Part shown: positions 6,569 to 15,003 of the stretch, piece by piece
Position numbering within the stretch: the first letter of the stretch is position 1
How the letters are laid out: every line of letters begins with the position of its first letter
Source: Xanthomonas cassavae CFBP 4642
GTDB taxonomy: Bacteria; Pseudomonadota; Gammaproteobacteria; Xanthomonadales; Xanthomonadaceae
Length of the DNA stretch: 22,500 bases
Reading direction: 5' to 3'
Assembly (NCBI RefSeq): GCF_000454545.1
Contig: NZ_CM002139.1
Coordinates: 1-22,500, forward strand
Program-made: the position numbers and the translations under genes
Notes under the pieces: generated by a model
What the model saw: the letters and a program-made list of their open reading frames with translations, nothing else
Told to the model about the DNA's origin: nothing
Database searches by the model: none

Positions 6569-9500
6569 CCGCCGCACGCAAAATGCTGGACGTCGCTGTC
6601 CAGAAACGGGTGCCGCAGGTTGCTCGCGCGCAGCGGCACCTGCACCTCGTGACCGCCGAGCGCGAAACTGGCGACGAAGCGCAGGTCGGAGGGATTTTGC
6701 AGATGCCCGTCCTGCAGCGCGCGAAACAACGCCCAGTCGCCCTGGTAATCGAGCTTGCCCAGCGCCACGCCGTCGGCGCCGAAGGCGGCGATTGAGACAT
6801 GCCCCGGCACCGGGCCGGGCCAGGTCATCGGCATGCTCTGCGCGGCACCGGGCTGGTAGTCGTAGCGCTGGCCGTCGATCTCCAGCGTGAGCCGGGTGAC
6901 GCCCTCGCCCAGCGTGGGCGCCAGCACGGTGAAGCCCACCTGCGGAGCCGGCCCGCCGCGGAAATACTTCTGCCGGATGCGCTGCGCCAGCTGCAGTTGC
7001 GCCGGCAGGCCGGGAGCGCCGACCACCGCATCCGGGCCGTCCTTCCAGCGCCAGTGCGGGGCCTGCGTTTCCAGCAGCGCCTGCACGGTGCCGGTGTACA
7101 GCGCATCCAGGCGCCCGCCGCTGCCGAACAACTCGCCGAAATTCTGCAGGGGAATCTCCACCTGCGCAGCCGGGTCGAACGGGTAGCGGCCGCGCACGAA
7201 ATCGCTGCACACCTCGCCGACCGACTGGCGCACCTGCGCATCCAGCGCCGCACGTGCGCCCTGGGTCATCAAGGTGGCGCTGCTGCCGGCCAGGCTCTGC
7301 AGCCAGCCGGTCACCGGCGGCGGCAGCTGCGCCATTTCCTGCCGCGCCAGCGCCAGTTGCGCGTTGGCCGCCGCAGCATCGCCACCGCCTTGCGACACCA
7401 CCAGCAACTGCTTGCCGAGTTGATCGAGCACGCGCAGCAGCTGATCCAGCGGCGTGCTGCCGGGCGCACCGGCCGCCAGTGCGTTGAGGGCCAGAAAATG
7501 CTCGCTGATTGCCGCCCCCGGCGCGGGTGCGGTAGCGGCCGCAGGATCGGGCGGGGTCGCCAGCGCGGCGCGCATCGCTGCCGCGCCCGGCAGCTTGGCC
7601 GCTGCGCTGCCGGCGGTGGCGGCGGCCTTGCCAGCCACCGCAGAGGCGACGCGCTGGGCCGCATCCGGCGGTGGGGCGCGGTCCATTGCCTGGGTGTGGT
7701 CGCCGACCACGCCCAGCAGCAGCCGCAACGGCGAACTGGGGCCGGCCAGCTTGGCGGCGGTGACGCTGGCGGCGGCCAGATCGGCGGCTGGGCGCAATTG
7801 CAGATCGGCCAGCAGCGCGTCCCAGTAGCGGATGTAGTCGGCCTCGTAGCGCTGGCCGACCTGGCGCGCCAGCGCGGCGCGGGCGGCCGCATCCAGCGGT
7901 GCGCCGCCGAACACCCAATCGTCGCGCCCGAAGCGTTCCACCGCCTGGCCGATGCCGTCGCGCTGCAGGGCCGCGAATACCGGTTGGGTGTACAGCGCCG
8001 GCACCGGCGCGGACAACGGCGTGCCGCTGCGGCGCACGAAGGTGTCGGCGAGCAGGCCCAGCGATCTGTCCAGCCGCAGCGGCGTACCGGCCGGTGGCGT
8101 GAGCAGCAGGTTGCCGTAGATCAACGTGGACAGATCGGCCGCCTGCAGGCTGGCTTGCGCCTGCGCGATGCGCCGCCCATCCAGCGACAGCGCACGCACG
8201 CGCGTGGGCGTCTCCAGCAAGGCCTGCAGCTGCGCGCCCAGCGCCTGCTGCTGCGCCGGATCGTGCGGGAACAGCTTGCCGGCCTCGAGCGCCGCCAGCG
8301 CGCCGAGCTGGGCCGGATCCAGGTGCTGCGGCTGGCCCAGCATCAGATAGCCCTTGAGCGTGTAGTACAGCGCCTGCGGCGCCTGCGCGTTGTCGACCAG
8401 GCCATCGCGAAAGCGCACCGCCAGTGCCGGCAGCAGCGTGGCATTGAGTTGGCGCAGATAGCCGGCCTGCAGCGCATCGCCGAGCGCGCCGCCCTGGAAC
8501 AGGCCCATGCGCAGCGCCCACGGCGCACCTTCCCGGTACTGCTGCGCCACCTGCACCACCGAGTGCGTGGCAGCGGCCTGCTGCAGCGTGCGCGTCACAT
8601 ACTCGGGCATGCTGGCGGCGGCATTGGGATCGGGCACGGCCGGGCGTGCATCCAGCGCCTGCTGCACCTGCGCCAGGTAGGCGCGGTTGCCCAGGTAACT
8701 GGCGCTCAACCCGGCCAATAGCGCAGCCGTCAGCACCGCCACGCCGGCATAGGCGGCCGCCTGCAGCCAGGCCATGCGGCGTTGCCGCGACGGCGGCGTG
8801 TTGGCCAGCCCGGATTCGCGCAGCACCACCTCGCGCAGCAGGCGTTCGATGAAGAAGGTGCGGCGCTGCGCGCCTGGCGCATGCACGCGCGCATCGTCCA
8901 CGCCGAAGGTGCGCGCCACCGCGCCCATCATGCGATCGATCGGTGTGCCTTCCTGGGTGCCGGAGGTGAAGTACACCCCGCGCAACAGCGGCGCCGGCCC
9001 GTAGGCGTTGCCGGCGAAACTGCCTTCGACGAACTGCCGCGCGCGCTCGCCCAATGCGGCCAGCTGCTGCGGAAACGCCAGGATCGCCGCGCGCCGCAGC
9101 CGGTCGCGCTCCAGGTTCAGGCGCTCGAACAGGCGTGCGCTCAGTTGCTGCTGCAACACGTTGAATTCATCGGCGAAGCGGCGCGCCGCCTGGCCGTCCA
9201 GGGTCTGCGCCAGCGGAAAGGTCATGCCCCACACCTGGCTGCGCTGGGCAGGGCTCAGATCGTCGAAGAACTCGCCAAAGCCGCCGATCAGATCGCACTT
9301 GGTGAAGATCAGATACACCGGCACGCTGGCCTGCAGCTGCTCGGCCAATTCGTCCAGGCGGCGCCGGATCGCCTGCATGTGGGTGTCGCGCTCGCCATCG
9401 TCGAGCAGCAATAGATCCGACATGCTCATGGTCACCAGCACGCCATTGAGCGGCCGGCGCGGGCGATGCCGGCGCAGCAGGCGCAGGAAGTCGCGCCAAG

Positions 9501-10095
9501 CCCCGGCATCCACCGCCTGGTCCGAATCCTGCGTGGTGTAGCGGCCGGCGGTATCCAGGAACACCGCTTCGTCGGTGAACCACCATTCGCAATCGCGGGT
9601 GCCGCCCACCCCGCGCAGCGCGGCATCGCCCATGCGCGCGGCCAACGGAAACTGCAGCCCGGAATGCTGCAGCAGGGTGCTCTTGCCCGAGCCGGGCGGG
9701 CCGATCAGCGCGTACCACGGCAGGCTATACAGATCGCTGCCGCCGCGGCGCTTGCGCAACAGCGCAATGGCCTGCTGGAAGCGTGCCTGCAGGTGTGCGC
9801 GTTCCTGCCCGCTGCGCAGTTCACGGTCGTCGTCGCGGCCGGGCGCGGCCAATGCGGTGGACAGCCTGGCGCTGCGCCGCCGCGCCTGCCAGCGGCGCAA
9901 CGCCAGTACGCCGATCCACAGCGCGATCACCAGCACGATGGCCAGCCCGCGCGCGGCCATGCCGGCCAGCGGACTCCAGCCACCGATCGCCACGTACGGC
10001 CCGCCGACCCACAGCAGCACCGCGAGCAGGCTCAGTGCCAGCACGCTCACCACCACGGTGGCGCTCAGCATGGACAACAGCGTCTTCATCGTCAT
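6565..10095 (-). CDS. tssM: TssM (IcmF/VasK), inner-membrane core component of the T6SS
   Basis: TssM spans the inner membrane and reaches through the periplasm to the outer-membrane lipoprotein TssJ. 1176 residues from ATG 10095. Two N-terminal membrane helices (about 10-30 and 50-66) are followed by a cytoplasmic NTPase-like domain with Walker A GPPGSGKST (132-140), a Walker-B-like FLDTAGRYT (179-187) and a FTKCD motif. A third membrane helix lies near residues 442-462 (AAAYAGVAVLTAALLAGLSA). The large remaining part is periplasmic and ends in the C-terminal IcmF-related domain. The Walker A motif is intact, unlike in some TssM proteins. TGGGGA lies directly before ATG 10095 but 7 nt before the second in-frame ATG at 10089, so 10089 may be the real start. 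The ATG overlaps the tssL stop (ATGA). Confidence 0.97.
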   Translation of the reverse strand: MTMKTLLSMLSATVVVSVLALSLLAVLLWVGGPYVAIGGWSPLAGMAARGLAIVLVIALWIGVLALRRWQARRRSARLSTALAAPGRDDDRELRSGQERAHLQARFQQAIALLRKRRGGSDLYSLPWYALIGPPGSGKSTLLQHSGLQFPLAARMGDAALRGVGGTRDCEWWFTDEAVFLDTAGRYTTQDSDQAVDAGAWRDFLRLLRRHRPRRPLNGVLVTMSMSDLLLLDDGERDTHMQAIRRRLDELAEQLQASVPVYLIFTKCDLIGGFGEFFDDLSPAQRSQVWGMTFPLAQTLDGQAARRFADEFNVLQQQLSARLFERLNLERDRLRRAAILAFPQQLAALGERARQFVEGSFAGNAYGPAPLLRGVYFTSGTQEGTPIDRMMGAVARTFGVDDARVHAPGAQRRTFFIERLLREVVLRESGLANTPPSRQRRMAWLQAAAYAGVAVLTAALLAGLSASYLGNRAYLAQVQQALDARPAVPDPNAAASMPEYVTRTLQQAAATHSVVQVAQQYREGAPWALRMGLFQGGALGDALQAGYLRQLNATLLPALAVRFRDGLVDNAQAPQALYYTLKGYLMLGQPQHLDPAQLGALAALEAGKLFPHDPAQQQALGAQLQALLETPTRVRALSLDGRRIAQAQASLQAADLSTLIYGNLLLTPPAGTPLRLDRSLGLLADTFVRRSGTPLSAPVPALYTQPVFAALQRDGIGQAVERFGRDDWVFGGAPLDAAARAALARQVGQRYEADYIRYWDALLADLQLRPAADLAAASVTAAKLAGPSSPLRLLLGVVGDHTQAMDRAPPPDAAQRVASAVAGKAAATAGSAAAKLPGAAAMRAALATPPDPAAATAPAPGAAISEHFLALNALAAGAPGSTPLDQLLRVLDQLGKQLLVVSQGGGDAAAANAQLALARQEMAQLPPPVTGWLQSLAGSSATLMTQGARAALDAQVRQSVGEVCSDFVRGRYPFDPAAQVEIPLQNFGELFGSGGRLDALYTGTVQALLETQAPHWRWKDGPDAVVGAPGLPAQLQLAQRIRQKYFRGGPAPQVGFTVLAPTLGEGVTRLTLEIDGQRYDYQPGAAQSMPMTWPGPVPGHVSIAAFGADGVALGKLDYQGDWALFRALQDGHLQNPSDLRFVASFALGGHEVQVPLRASNLRHPFLDSDVQHFACGG

Positions 10096-11342
10096 TCCCC
10101 AGGCTGGAACAGGATGTCCACGCGGCGGTTGCGCGCGCGATTGGCCGGCAATTGCGGCGGCCGTGCCAGCGGTTGCGAATCGCCCGCCCCCAGCGCTTCC
10201 ACCCGCCCCGGCGTGGCCAGCTGCGCGCGCAGCAGCTGCGCCACCGCCTGCGCACGCGCCGCCGACAAGGCATAGTTGTCGGCAAAGCGCAGCGAGCGCA
10301 CCGGCACGTCGTCGGTATGCCCGACCACGATCACCCGCCCCGGCAACTGATCGATCGCTGCGGCGATCTGCGCGATCAGGCCACGCTGATCCGGCTCCAC
10401 GTCCACGCCGCCGGAGGCGAACATCGCCGCGCTACTCAGGCGCACACGGGTCTGGCCATCGGGCTGCTCATCCACGCTCAGCAACCCGTCGCGCTCGGGC
10501 GCTGCCAGCAGGTGCTTAAGACGCACCGGCGGTGGCGGCAACGGCGTGGCATCCGGCGGCGTGGCCGGCGCCAGCCCCCACTGCGCGGCCTGCGCGCTGA
10601 TCGGCGCAGCCAGGGTGCTCAGGCGCGTCTGGAACCAGACGAAGGCCACCACCAGCACGCTCAGCCCCAACAGCGCGGCGGCCCACAGCGGCATGAACCG
10701 CCCCAATCGGCGGCGGTCCTCCACACCGCGCCAGCGCGGCGCCAGGCTGTCCGGTGCGGCGCCGCGCTCGGCGCGGATACGGCGGTAGAGGTCGTCCTGG
10801 ATCTCGCCCAGCCGGGCCAGGCCACCGGCCTCGATCTGGTAACGGCCCACGAAGCCCAGCGCCAGGCACAGGTACATCAGCTCGATCAGGTCCAGATGCC
10901 GCCGCACATCGGCGCACAACCGCTCCAGGATCTGGAAGAACTTGGCTCCGCCATACGACTCGCTGTGGAAGACCACCAGCAGCGTTTTCTGCGACCAGCC
11001 GCTGCGCTCGCCCCATGGCGCGTTGAGCACTGCCTCATCCAGCAACGCGCACAGCACGTAGCGTGCGGCGGTGACCGCCTCCACCGGCGCGCCACCCTGC
11101 TGCGCGCGTTGCTCGAAGCGGCGAATCTGCGCCATCACCTGCTCACGCAGCCGCGCGACCTCCGGCAACTGCGCGCTGTGGCGCAACTGCACCGCCAGCA
11201 GCAGCAATGGCGTGGCTGCCTGCACCAGCGGGTTGACGCTGCGCCCCAGCAGTTCGCTGATGTCGGTGTCTTCGGCGGCGATGGCTTCGACCGGCAACGG
11301 CGCCGCAGCGATCGGCTCGAATTCGGTGAGGGGACGGCTCAT
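10092..11342 (-). CDS. tssL: TssL (DotU/ImpK) with C-terminal OmpA-like peptidoglycan-binding domain
   Basis: TssL is a C-tail inner-membrane protein that links TssM to the baseplate through TssK. 416 residues. The DotU domain spans about residues 28-215, with YVLCALLDEAVLNAPWG (95-111) and FFQILERL (135-142) as family-typical stretches. A single membrane helix lies at about 217-236, followed by a Pro-rich spacer and an OmpA-like domain (about 295-416) with VVGHTDDVPVRS (339-350) and NRARNRRVDI (401-410). This is the 'evolved' TssL form, in which the OmpA-like domain anchors the complex to peptidoglycan without a separate TagL. It starts 4 nt after the tssK stop and overlaps tssM by 4 nt. Confidence 0.97.
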   Translation of the reverse strand: MSRPLTEFEPIAAAPLPVEAIAAEDTDISELLGRSVNPLVQAATPLLLLAVQLRHSAQLPEVARLREQVMAQIRRFEQRAQQGGAPVEAVTAARYVLCALLDEAVLNAPWGERSGWSQKTLLVVFHSESYGGAKFFQILERLCADVRRHLDLIELMYLCLALGFVGRYQIEAGGLARLGEIQDDLYRRIRAERGAAPDSLAPRWRGVEDRRRLGRFMPLWAAALLGLSVLVVAFVWFQTRLSTLAAPISAQAAQWGLAPATPPDATPLPPPPVRLKHLLAAPERDGLLSVDEQPDGQTRVRLSSAAMFASGGVDVEPDQRGLIAQIAAAIDQLPGRVIVVGHTDDVPVRSLRFADNYALSAARAQAVAQLLRAQLATPGRVEALGAGDSQPLARPPQLPANRARNRRVDILFQPGE

Positions 11343-11346
11343 GCGC

Positions 11347-12681
11347 TCAGCTCCGGATCGCCCACAGTTGCAACTCCAGCCCGGCGAATTCGCTGCCGAA
11401 GTGGAACGCGATACCGCCGGAGGTCTTCAACGTGCGCCACAGCGCGGCGCTCTTGTCGAACTCGAAGTACAGGTATCCGGCGTGGTAGGGAATCTGCCGC
11501 GGCGCCACCGGCATCGGGTTGGCCACGATGCCCGGCAACTGCAGGTTGACCAGATCGCGGATCTGCTCCACCGGGCCGATCTTGGCGTGCGCCGGCAGCA
11601 GGCGGCGCAGTTCTTCGCTGGGCATCTGCGCCTTGGCGGCCAGCACGAAGGCGGCGCTGTCCAGCAGCGTGGGATCCGGCACCATCGCCACCCACACGCC
11701 GAACTTGCGCGCCTGCATCGGCAACGGCGTGGCGGTTTGCTCGAGCACCGCGCTCAGGCTGCGGCGCAAGGCGCCGATCACCGGCTCGAAGCTGTCCTGC
11801 TGCGCCTCATGCCGGTACGCCGGCCACGCCGGTGGGCGCTTGCCGGGCGCGGTGAAGGTGCTCAGCTCGCCGGCCAGCGCCAACAGTGCGCGGAACAATT
11901 CTTCCGGATGCGCCAGCGGTGCGGCGGCCCAGTGCGCGATCTGCGGTTGCCAACGGTTGACCAGCTGCAGCAGCAGGAAATCGGCAATATCGGCCGCGCC
12001 ACCGCGGTCGGTCAGCGTCACCCGTGCGGCCAGGGCTTCGCCACGCTGGTGCAACAGCCCCAGCAGCTCGGTGAGGAAGGTGGTCAGCCGCGGCGCGGCC
12101 TGGCACACCATCGCGCTGGGAATGAAGTGTGGGTCCAGCACCACCTGGCGATCGGCACGGATTTCGATGATGCGCGCCACCGCGATGCGGTCCAGCCCCT
12201 CCAGCGGTTGCGATTGCGGCAGCAGCCGCGTGCTCAGGCCGCCGACTTCCATCAGCACCGCTTCGGACGTGCTGCCGGAGGCATCGCCGCTTTCGGTTTC
12301 GCGCACGCGGTAGCGGAACAACTGGTCGGCCGGCGATTCCGGGCGCCCCAGCTCCGGCTGCGCCGGCACCTTCAGCGGCAGGGTGAGATAGACGAGTTGG
12401 TCGCGGCAATTGGGCTCCACGTCCAGCGCTACCGGCAACGGATCGTCGCCCGGCATCGCGAATGGCGTGCCATCGGCAAATACCCCGCGCGCCCGGCGCA
12501 GCCCCAGCTTGCCCACTGCCAGCAGGTCGGTTTCCCATTCCAGTTCGCTCACGCCCCAGGCATGCGGCCGCAGCCGCGCCGCACGCAGATCGACATAGCG
12601 CTCCAGGTAGCGTTCCTGCTGCTGCAGATGCTGCGGGCGCAGAAACAACCCCTCGCTCCACACGACCTTGTTGTTGTGCAT
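11347..12681 (-). CDS. tssK: TssK (ImpJ/VasE), baseplate-membrane complex connector
   Basis: TssK is a trimeric cytoplasmic protein joining the baseplate to TssL/TssM. 444 residues from ATG 12681, the normal family length. The start is set by the diagnostic N terminus MHNNKVVWSEGLFLRPQHLQ (1-20), which is close to the conserved start of TssK proteins; the frame stays open for 55 codons further upstream but these have no family character. A weak GAGTGGA lies upstream. The C-terminal part (YHAGYLYFEFDKSAALW, FEFDK motif) is also typical. This is the first gene of the tssK-L-M-tagF-pppA-ppkA run. 278 bp without a clear gene separate it from tagH and hold an 18-bp motif shared with the paar and vgrG upstream regions. 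Confidence 0.97.
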   Translation of the reverse strand: MHNNKVVWSEGLFLRPQHLQQQERYLERYVDLRAARLRPHAWGVSELEWETDLLAVGKLGLRRARGVFADGTPFAMPGDDPLPVALDVEPNCRDQLVYLTLPLKVPAQPELGRPESPADQLFRYRVRETESGDASGSTSEAVLMEVGGLSTRLLPQSQPLEGLDRIAVARIIEIRADRQVVLDPHFIPSAMVCQAAPRLTTFLTELLGLLHQRGEALAARVTLTDRGGAADIADFLLLQLVNRWQPQIAHWAAAPLAHPEELFRALLALAGELSTFTAPGKRPPAWPAYRHEAQQDSFEPVIGALRRSLSAVLEQTATPLPMQARKFGVWVAMVPDPTLLDSAAFVLAAKAQMPSEELRRLLPAHAKIGPVEQIRDLVNLQLPGIVANPMPVAPRQIPYHAGYLYFEFDKSAALWRTLKTSGGIAFHFGSEFAGLELQLWAIRS

Positions 12682-12845
12682 GATCCACTCGCTAGGGAAA
12701 CGCCGCGCGCCACCGCACGGCGTGGCATGCGCGATCGTCGTGTTGTTGGTCGGTTGCATGCCGCTGGCGATCGCGATGGCTACTGTCGCCAGGTCCCGAT
12801 GGATCGCGTCGATGGAGCGATTCTGCGGCGCGCCCGCCAGCCGCA

Positions 12846-12863
12846 CCCGTCAAAATGTCTCAG
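12846..12863 (-). promoter_or_regulatory. CTGAGAC-type motif upstream of tssK
   Basis: Minus-strand CTGAGACATTTTGACGGG, 164 nt upstream of tssK. It matches the motifs upstream of paar and vgrG in CTGAGAC, in the T-T-G before the variable base and in CGGG. It is the most divergent of the three copies, differing in the central A/T positions. It lies in the non-coding gap 12682-12959. Its role as an EcfK-dependent or other regulatory site is inference. Confidence 0.4.
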
Positions 12864-12959
12864 GCATTCCAGGCCCGCCGTGCGCGCGTGACACCACGCC
12901 GCATCACGCTCGCGCGATCACGCGCCCAGCCGCATCCACGCCCCGCTGCACGCCTGGCC

Positions 12960-14279
12960 TCACCGGGCCGCAGGCGGCCGCCGCGCCGACTTCAGGCGTG
13001 CCAGTTGCGCCTCGTAGGCGCGGGCGAATTCGTCGCCGAACAGGCGGCGGAAGCACTCGTCCGGGTCGCCGCGCAGCTGGTCGAAGTTGTCGCGATAGCG
13101 CTCCCAGTAGCGCCCCTTTCCACCGAAGCCCAGGCGCTTGCCGCCGGCGTCGGCCTCCTGCTCCAGCCGGTCCGGGCTGAAGTGGAACAGCATCGCGTCG
13201 AAGGCCGCGCGCATGCCGGCCAGCATCGCCATCTGGTGGCAACGGATATCGTCGAAGGCGTCCTCGAAGGCCGGCACGCCGGACAGGAACGCGGGGCTGG
13301 GCGGGGCCAGCAGTTTCTGCAGGGCATCGTCGGCGGTGGCGGCGAACTTGAGCGGGTTGTTCTCCGACCGCTGGATCACCGTGACCGGCAGGCGGAAGGT
13401 GTTCTTGATCTCCGCACGTGCGCGCAGCACGTCCATCACGCCGTCCACCACGATGGCGAAGATGCGATCCAGCTCCGATGGCAGCTGCAGCATGGGTGCG
13501 GGCGCGTTGCCAGGCGTCGGCTGGGCCGCGAAGGCCGGAGCGGGGGCCGCCTGCGCTGCGTGCGCTGCCGTGGCGGCAGGCTGCGCGAAATCGCCGACGG
13601 TCATGTCCCAGTTTTCCGGCAGCGTGGCACGCGCGTCGCCGCTGGCCGGCGGGCGGAAGTGGTCATGACTGGCGCTGCTGTGATTCCACGCGCCGGGCAC
13701 CACGCTGGGCGCCGGAGCGGGTACCGGGTCGAGCAGGCGCAGGGGATCGAGCTCACGCGGCGTGCTGCCCGCCAGCAGGCCTTCCAGCGGATCGTCGGTT
13801 GCCGGGCGCGTGGCCACCGGCGCCCCGAAGTCCAGCAGATCCAGGCGGCTGTCGGGCGATGCAGTGCGCGCCGGCGACGGTGGCGGCGCGACCTGGGTGC
13901 GGTCGTCCATCGCATCGGGGAGCGAAGCGAACGCCGGCGGTGCGTCGGGCGTGGCCGCCAGCGCGTACACCTGCACCTGGATCTCGAAACTGTCCAGCTG
14001 CAGGCGGTCGCCATCGCTCAGGGCGCATGGGTCGGCGCGGGTCAAGGCCGCACCATTGAGCGACATGCCGTTGGTGCTGCGGTCCTCGATGAAATACATG
14101 CCGTTGAGAAAACGCACCACCGCATGCGTGCGCGACACGCCTGGCGCTGCCAGTACCCAATCGCTCTCGTCCGAGCGCCCGATGCTGCCGCCGCTGCCGG
14201 CGAACCGCTTCTGCGCATTGGGCCCGAACTGCGCGGCATGCGCGCCGCCAACGGTGAGGATCAACTGCGAACTGGACAC
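12960..14279 (-). CDS. tagH: TagH, FHA-domain T6SS-associated protein (GTG start)
   Basis: FHA proteins of T6SS clusters are the phospho-threonine-binding partners and substrates of PpkA. 439 residues from a GTG start. The FHA domain covers about residues 1-105, with IGRSDESDWVL (33-43), the phosphate-binding SRTHA (49-53) and STNGM (68-72). A Pro/Ala-rich linker follows (110-290) that includes DDRTQVAP at 125-132. The C-terminal TagH domain (about 290-439) has IFAIVVDGVMDVLRAR and CFRRLFGDEFARAYEAQL. No ATG lies near the conserved N terminus (SSSQLILTV); GTG 14279 has GCAGGAG 8 nt upstream and is chosen for that reason. Not contiguous with ppkA, but both are expected to act in one pathway. 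Confidence 0.92.
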   Translation of the reverse strand: MSSSQLILTVGGAHAAQFGPNAQKRFAGSGGSIGRSDESDWVLAAPGVSRTHAVVRFLNGMYFIEDRSTNGMSLNGAALTRADPCALSDGDRLQLDSFEIQVQVYALAATPDAPPAFASLPDAMDDRTQVAPPPSPARTASPDSRLDLLDFGAPVATRPATDDPLEGLLAGSTPRELDPLRLLDPVPAPAPSVVPGAWNHSSASHDHFRPPASGDARATLPENWDMTVGDFAQPAATAAHAAQAAPAPAFAAQPTPGNAPAPMLQLPSELDRIFAIVVDGVMDVLRARAEIKNTFRLPVTVIQRSENNPLKFAATADDALQKLLAPPSPAFLSGVPAFEDAFDDIRCHQMAMLAGMRAAFDAMLFHFSPDRLEQEADAGGKRLGFGGKGRYWERYRDNFDQLRGDPDECFRRLFGDEFARAYEAQLARLKSARRPPAAR

Positions 14280-14458
14280 GACACGGGCTCCTGCAAACAA
14301 GAAACGGTACCGGAAGAAGGCGCCATGCAGCCGACGCGCAGGCGCCGGCGATAACGAACAGGCGCGGCCACCACGCGGTCGACCTCGCCCTCTGAGATAT
14401 GCGCACCGCTGCATGCGGCGCTGCTGGCAACCCGGACGCGGTCGCGCAGCACGCTCAT
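14261..14458 (-). CDS. Possible small ORF between the DUF6931-like gene and tagH
   Basis: 65 codons starting at ATG 14458, which overlaps the upstream stop as ATGA, the same coupling seen at most junctions in this cluster. The first 20 codons use typical high-GC codons (AGC GTG CTG CGC GAC CGC), giving MSVLRDRVRVASSAACSGAH. The last third is less typical (TCT TCC GGT ACC GTT TCT TGT), and the ORF runs into the tagH start, overlapping it by 19 nt. No family is recognised, and no membrane helix or signal peptide is visible. It could be a real small protein, a remnant, or only an open stretch in GC-rich DNA. Confidence 0.3.
   Translation of the reverse strand: MSVLRDRVRVASSAACSGAHISEGEVDRVVAAPVRYRRRLRVGCMAPSSGTVSCLQEPVSCPVRS
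14288..14294 (-). promoter_or_regulatory. Ribosome binding site deciding the GTG start of tagH
   Basis: GCAGGAG on the minus strand, 8 nt before GTG 14279. It is the only strong ribosome-binding-site match near the conserved FHA N terminus and excludes the longer frame that stays open to the right. Confidence 0.7.
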
Positions 14459-15003
14459 GGGGCCTGCACGTTGGCCAGCAACTCCAGCGCCTGCACCGCA
14501 TAACCGTTGCGACGCGCGGCCAGTGCGGCAGGCCGGCGCGCAGCGAGCAAGGTGATGGCCGCCGCCACCGCACGCGCGGTCAGATGCTCGGCCGGCGGCA
14601 CCGCGGTGGCCTGTTGCGGCGGCGCCAGGCTGCCACCGGACCAGGCCACCGCCGCTGCCAGCCAGGCGCCCAGGGAAACGTAGCCGCCCGCATGCGCAAA
14701 CGCCTGCGCCGCGCGGCGATGCGCTTCGCTGGGATCGCGCACCCACTTTTCTGCCAGTGCGGCACCGGCGCGGTCTTCCTCGTCCAGCGCTTCGCCGCGC
14801 ACGCACTGGCACAGCCAGGCCACCGCGTAGCGCTTGGGCAGCAGGCGCGCGAGCAGCTTGATCGCATCCTCGTCGTGGCCATGCGCCAGCAAGGCGCGCA
14901 CCGCCGCCTGCGGCGCGATCGGCGCCGCCAGCTGCGCACGCGCCGGCCCGGAGATCTGCATGTCCGCGCACGCCTGCGCCAGCGGAAGCATGGGCGCGCT
15001 CAT
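14455..15003 (-). CDS. DUF6931-like protein encoded directly after vgrG
   Basis: 182 residues, Ala-rich and helical, no signal peptide or membrane helix, so probably cytoplasmic. The stretch LAEKWVRDPSEAHRRAAQAFA, followed by SLGAWLAAAVAWSGGSLAP and VPPAEHLTARAVAAAITLLAAR, resembles the DUF6931 family known next to T6SS genes in proteobacteria; the assignment is from memory of the pattern. The function is unknown. The ATG overlaps the vgrG stop (ATGA), so it is almost certainly co-translated with VgrG. No DUF4123 or EagR-type loading chaperone is seen nearby, so a role in spike loading or folding is possible but is inference. Confidence 0.8.
   Translation of the reverse strand: MSAPMLPLAQACADMQISGPARAQLAAPIAPQAAVRALLAHGHDEDAIKLLARLLPKRYAVAWLCQCVRGEALDEEDRAGAALAEKWVRDPSEAHRRAAQAFAHAGGYVSLGAWLAAAVAWSGGSLAPPQQATAVPPAEHLTARAVAAAITLLAARRPAALAARRNGYAVQALELLANVQAP

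Noticed and set aside
5993..8521. 842-codon minus-strand frame extending tagF into tssM
   Set aside because: The extension lies in a second frame of tssM and has only low-complexity Ala/Gly/Arg sequence. The TagF signature starts at ATG 6568, which overlaps the tssM stop.
6799..8721. 640-codon open frame on the plus strand opposite tssM
   Set aside because: No recognisable motif; the minus strand is a full-length tssM. Other long plus-strand frames opposite tssL, vgrG and pknS were rejected for the same reason.
12886..12899. GCGTG-ACAC-CACGC hairpin between tagH and tssK as terminator
   Set aside because: The stem is only 5 bp and no T-run follows on the minus strand.
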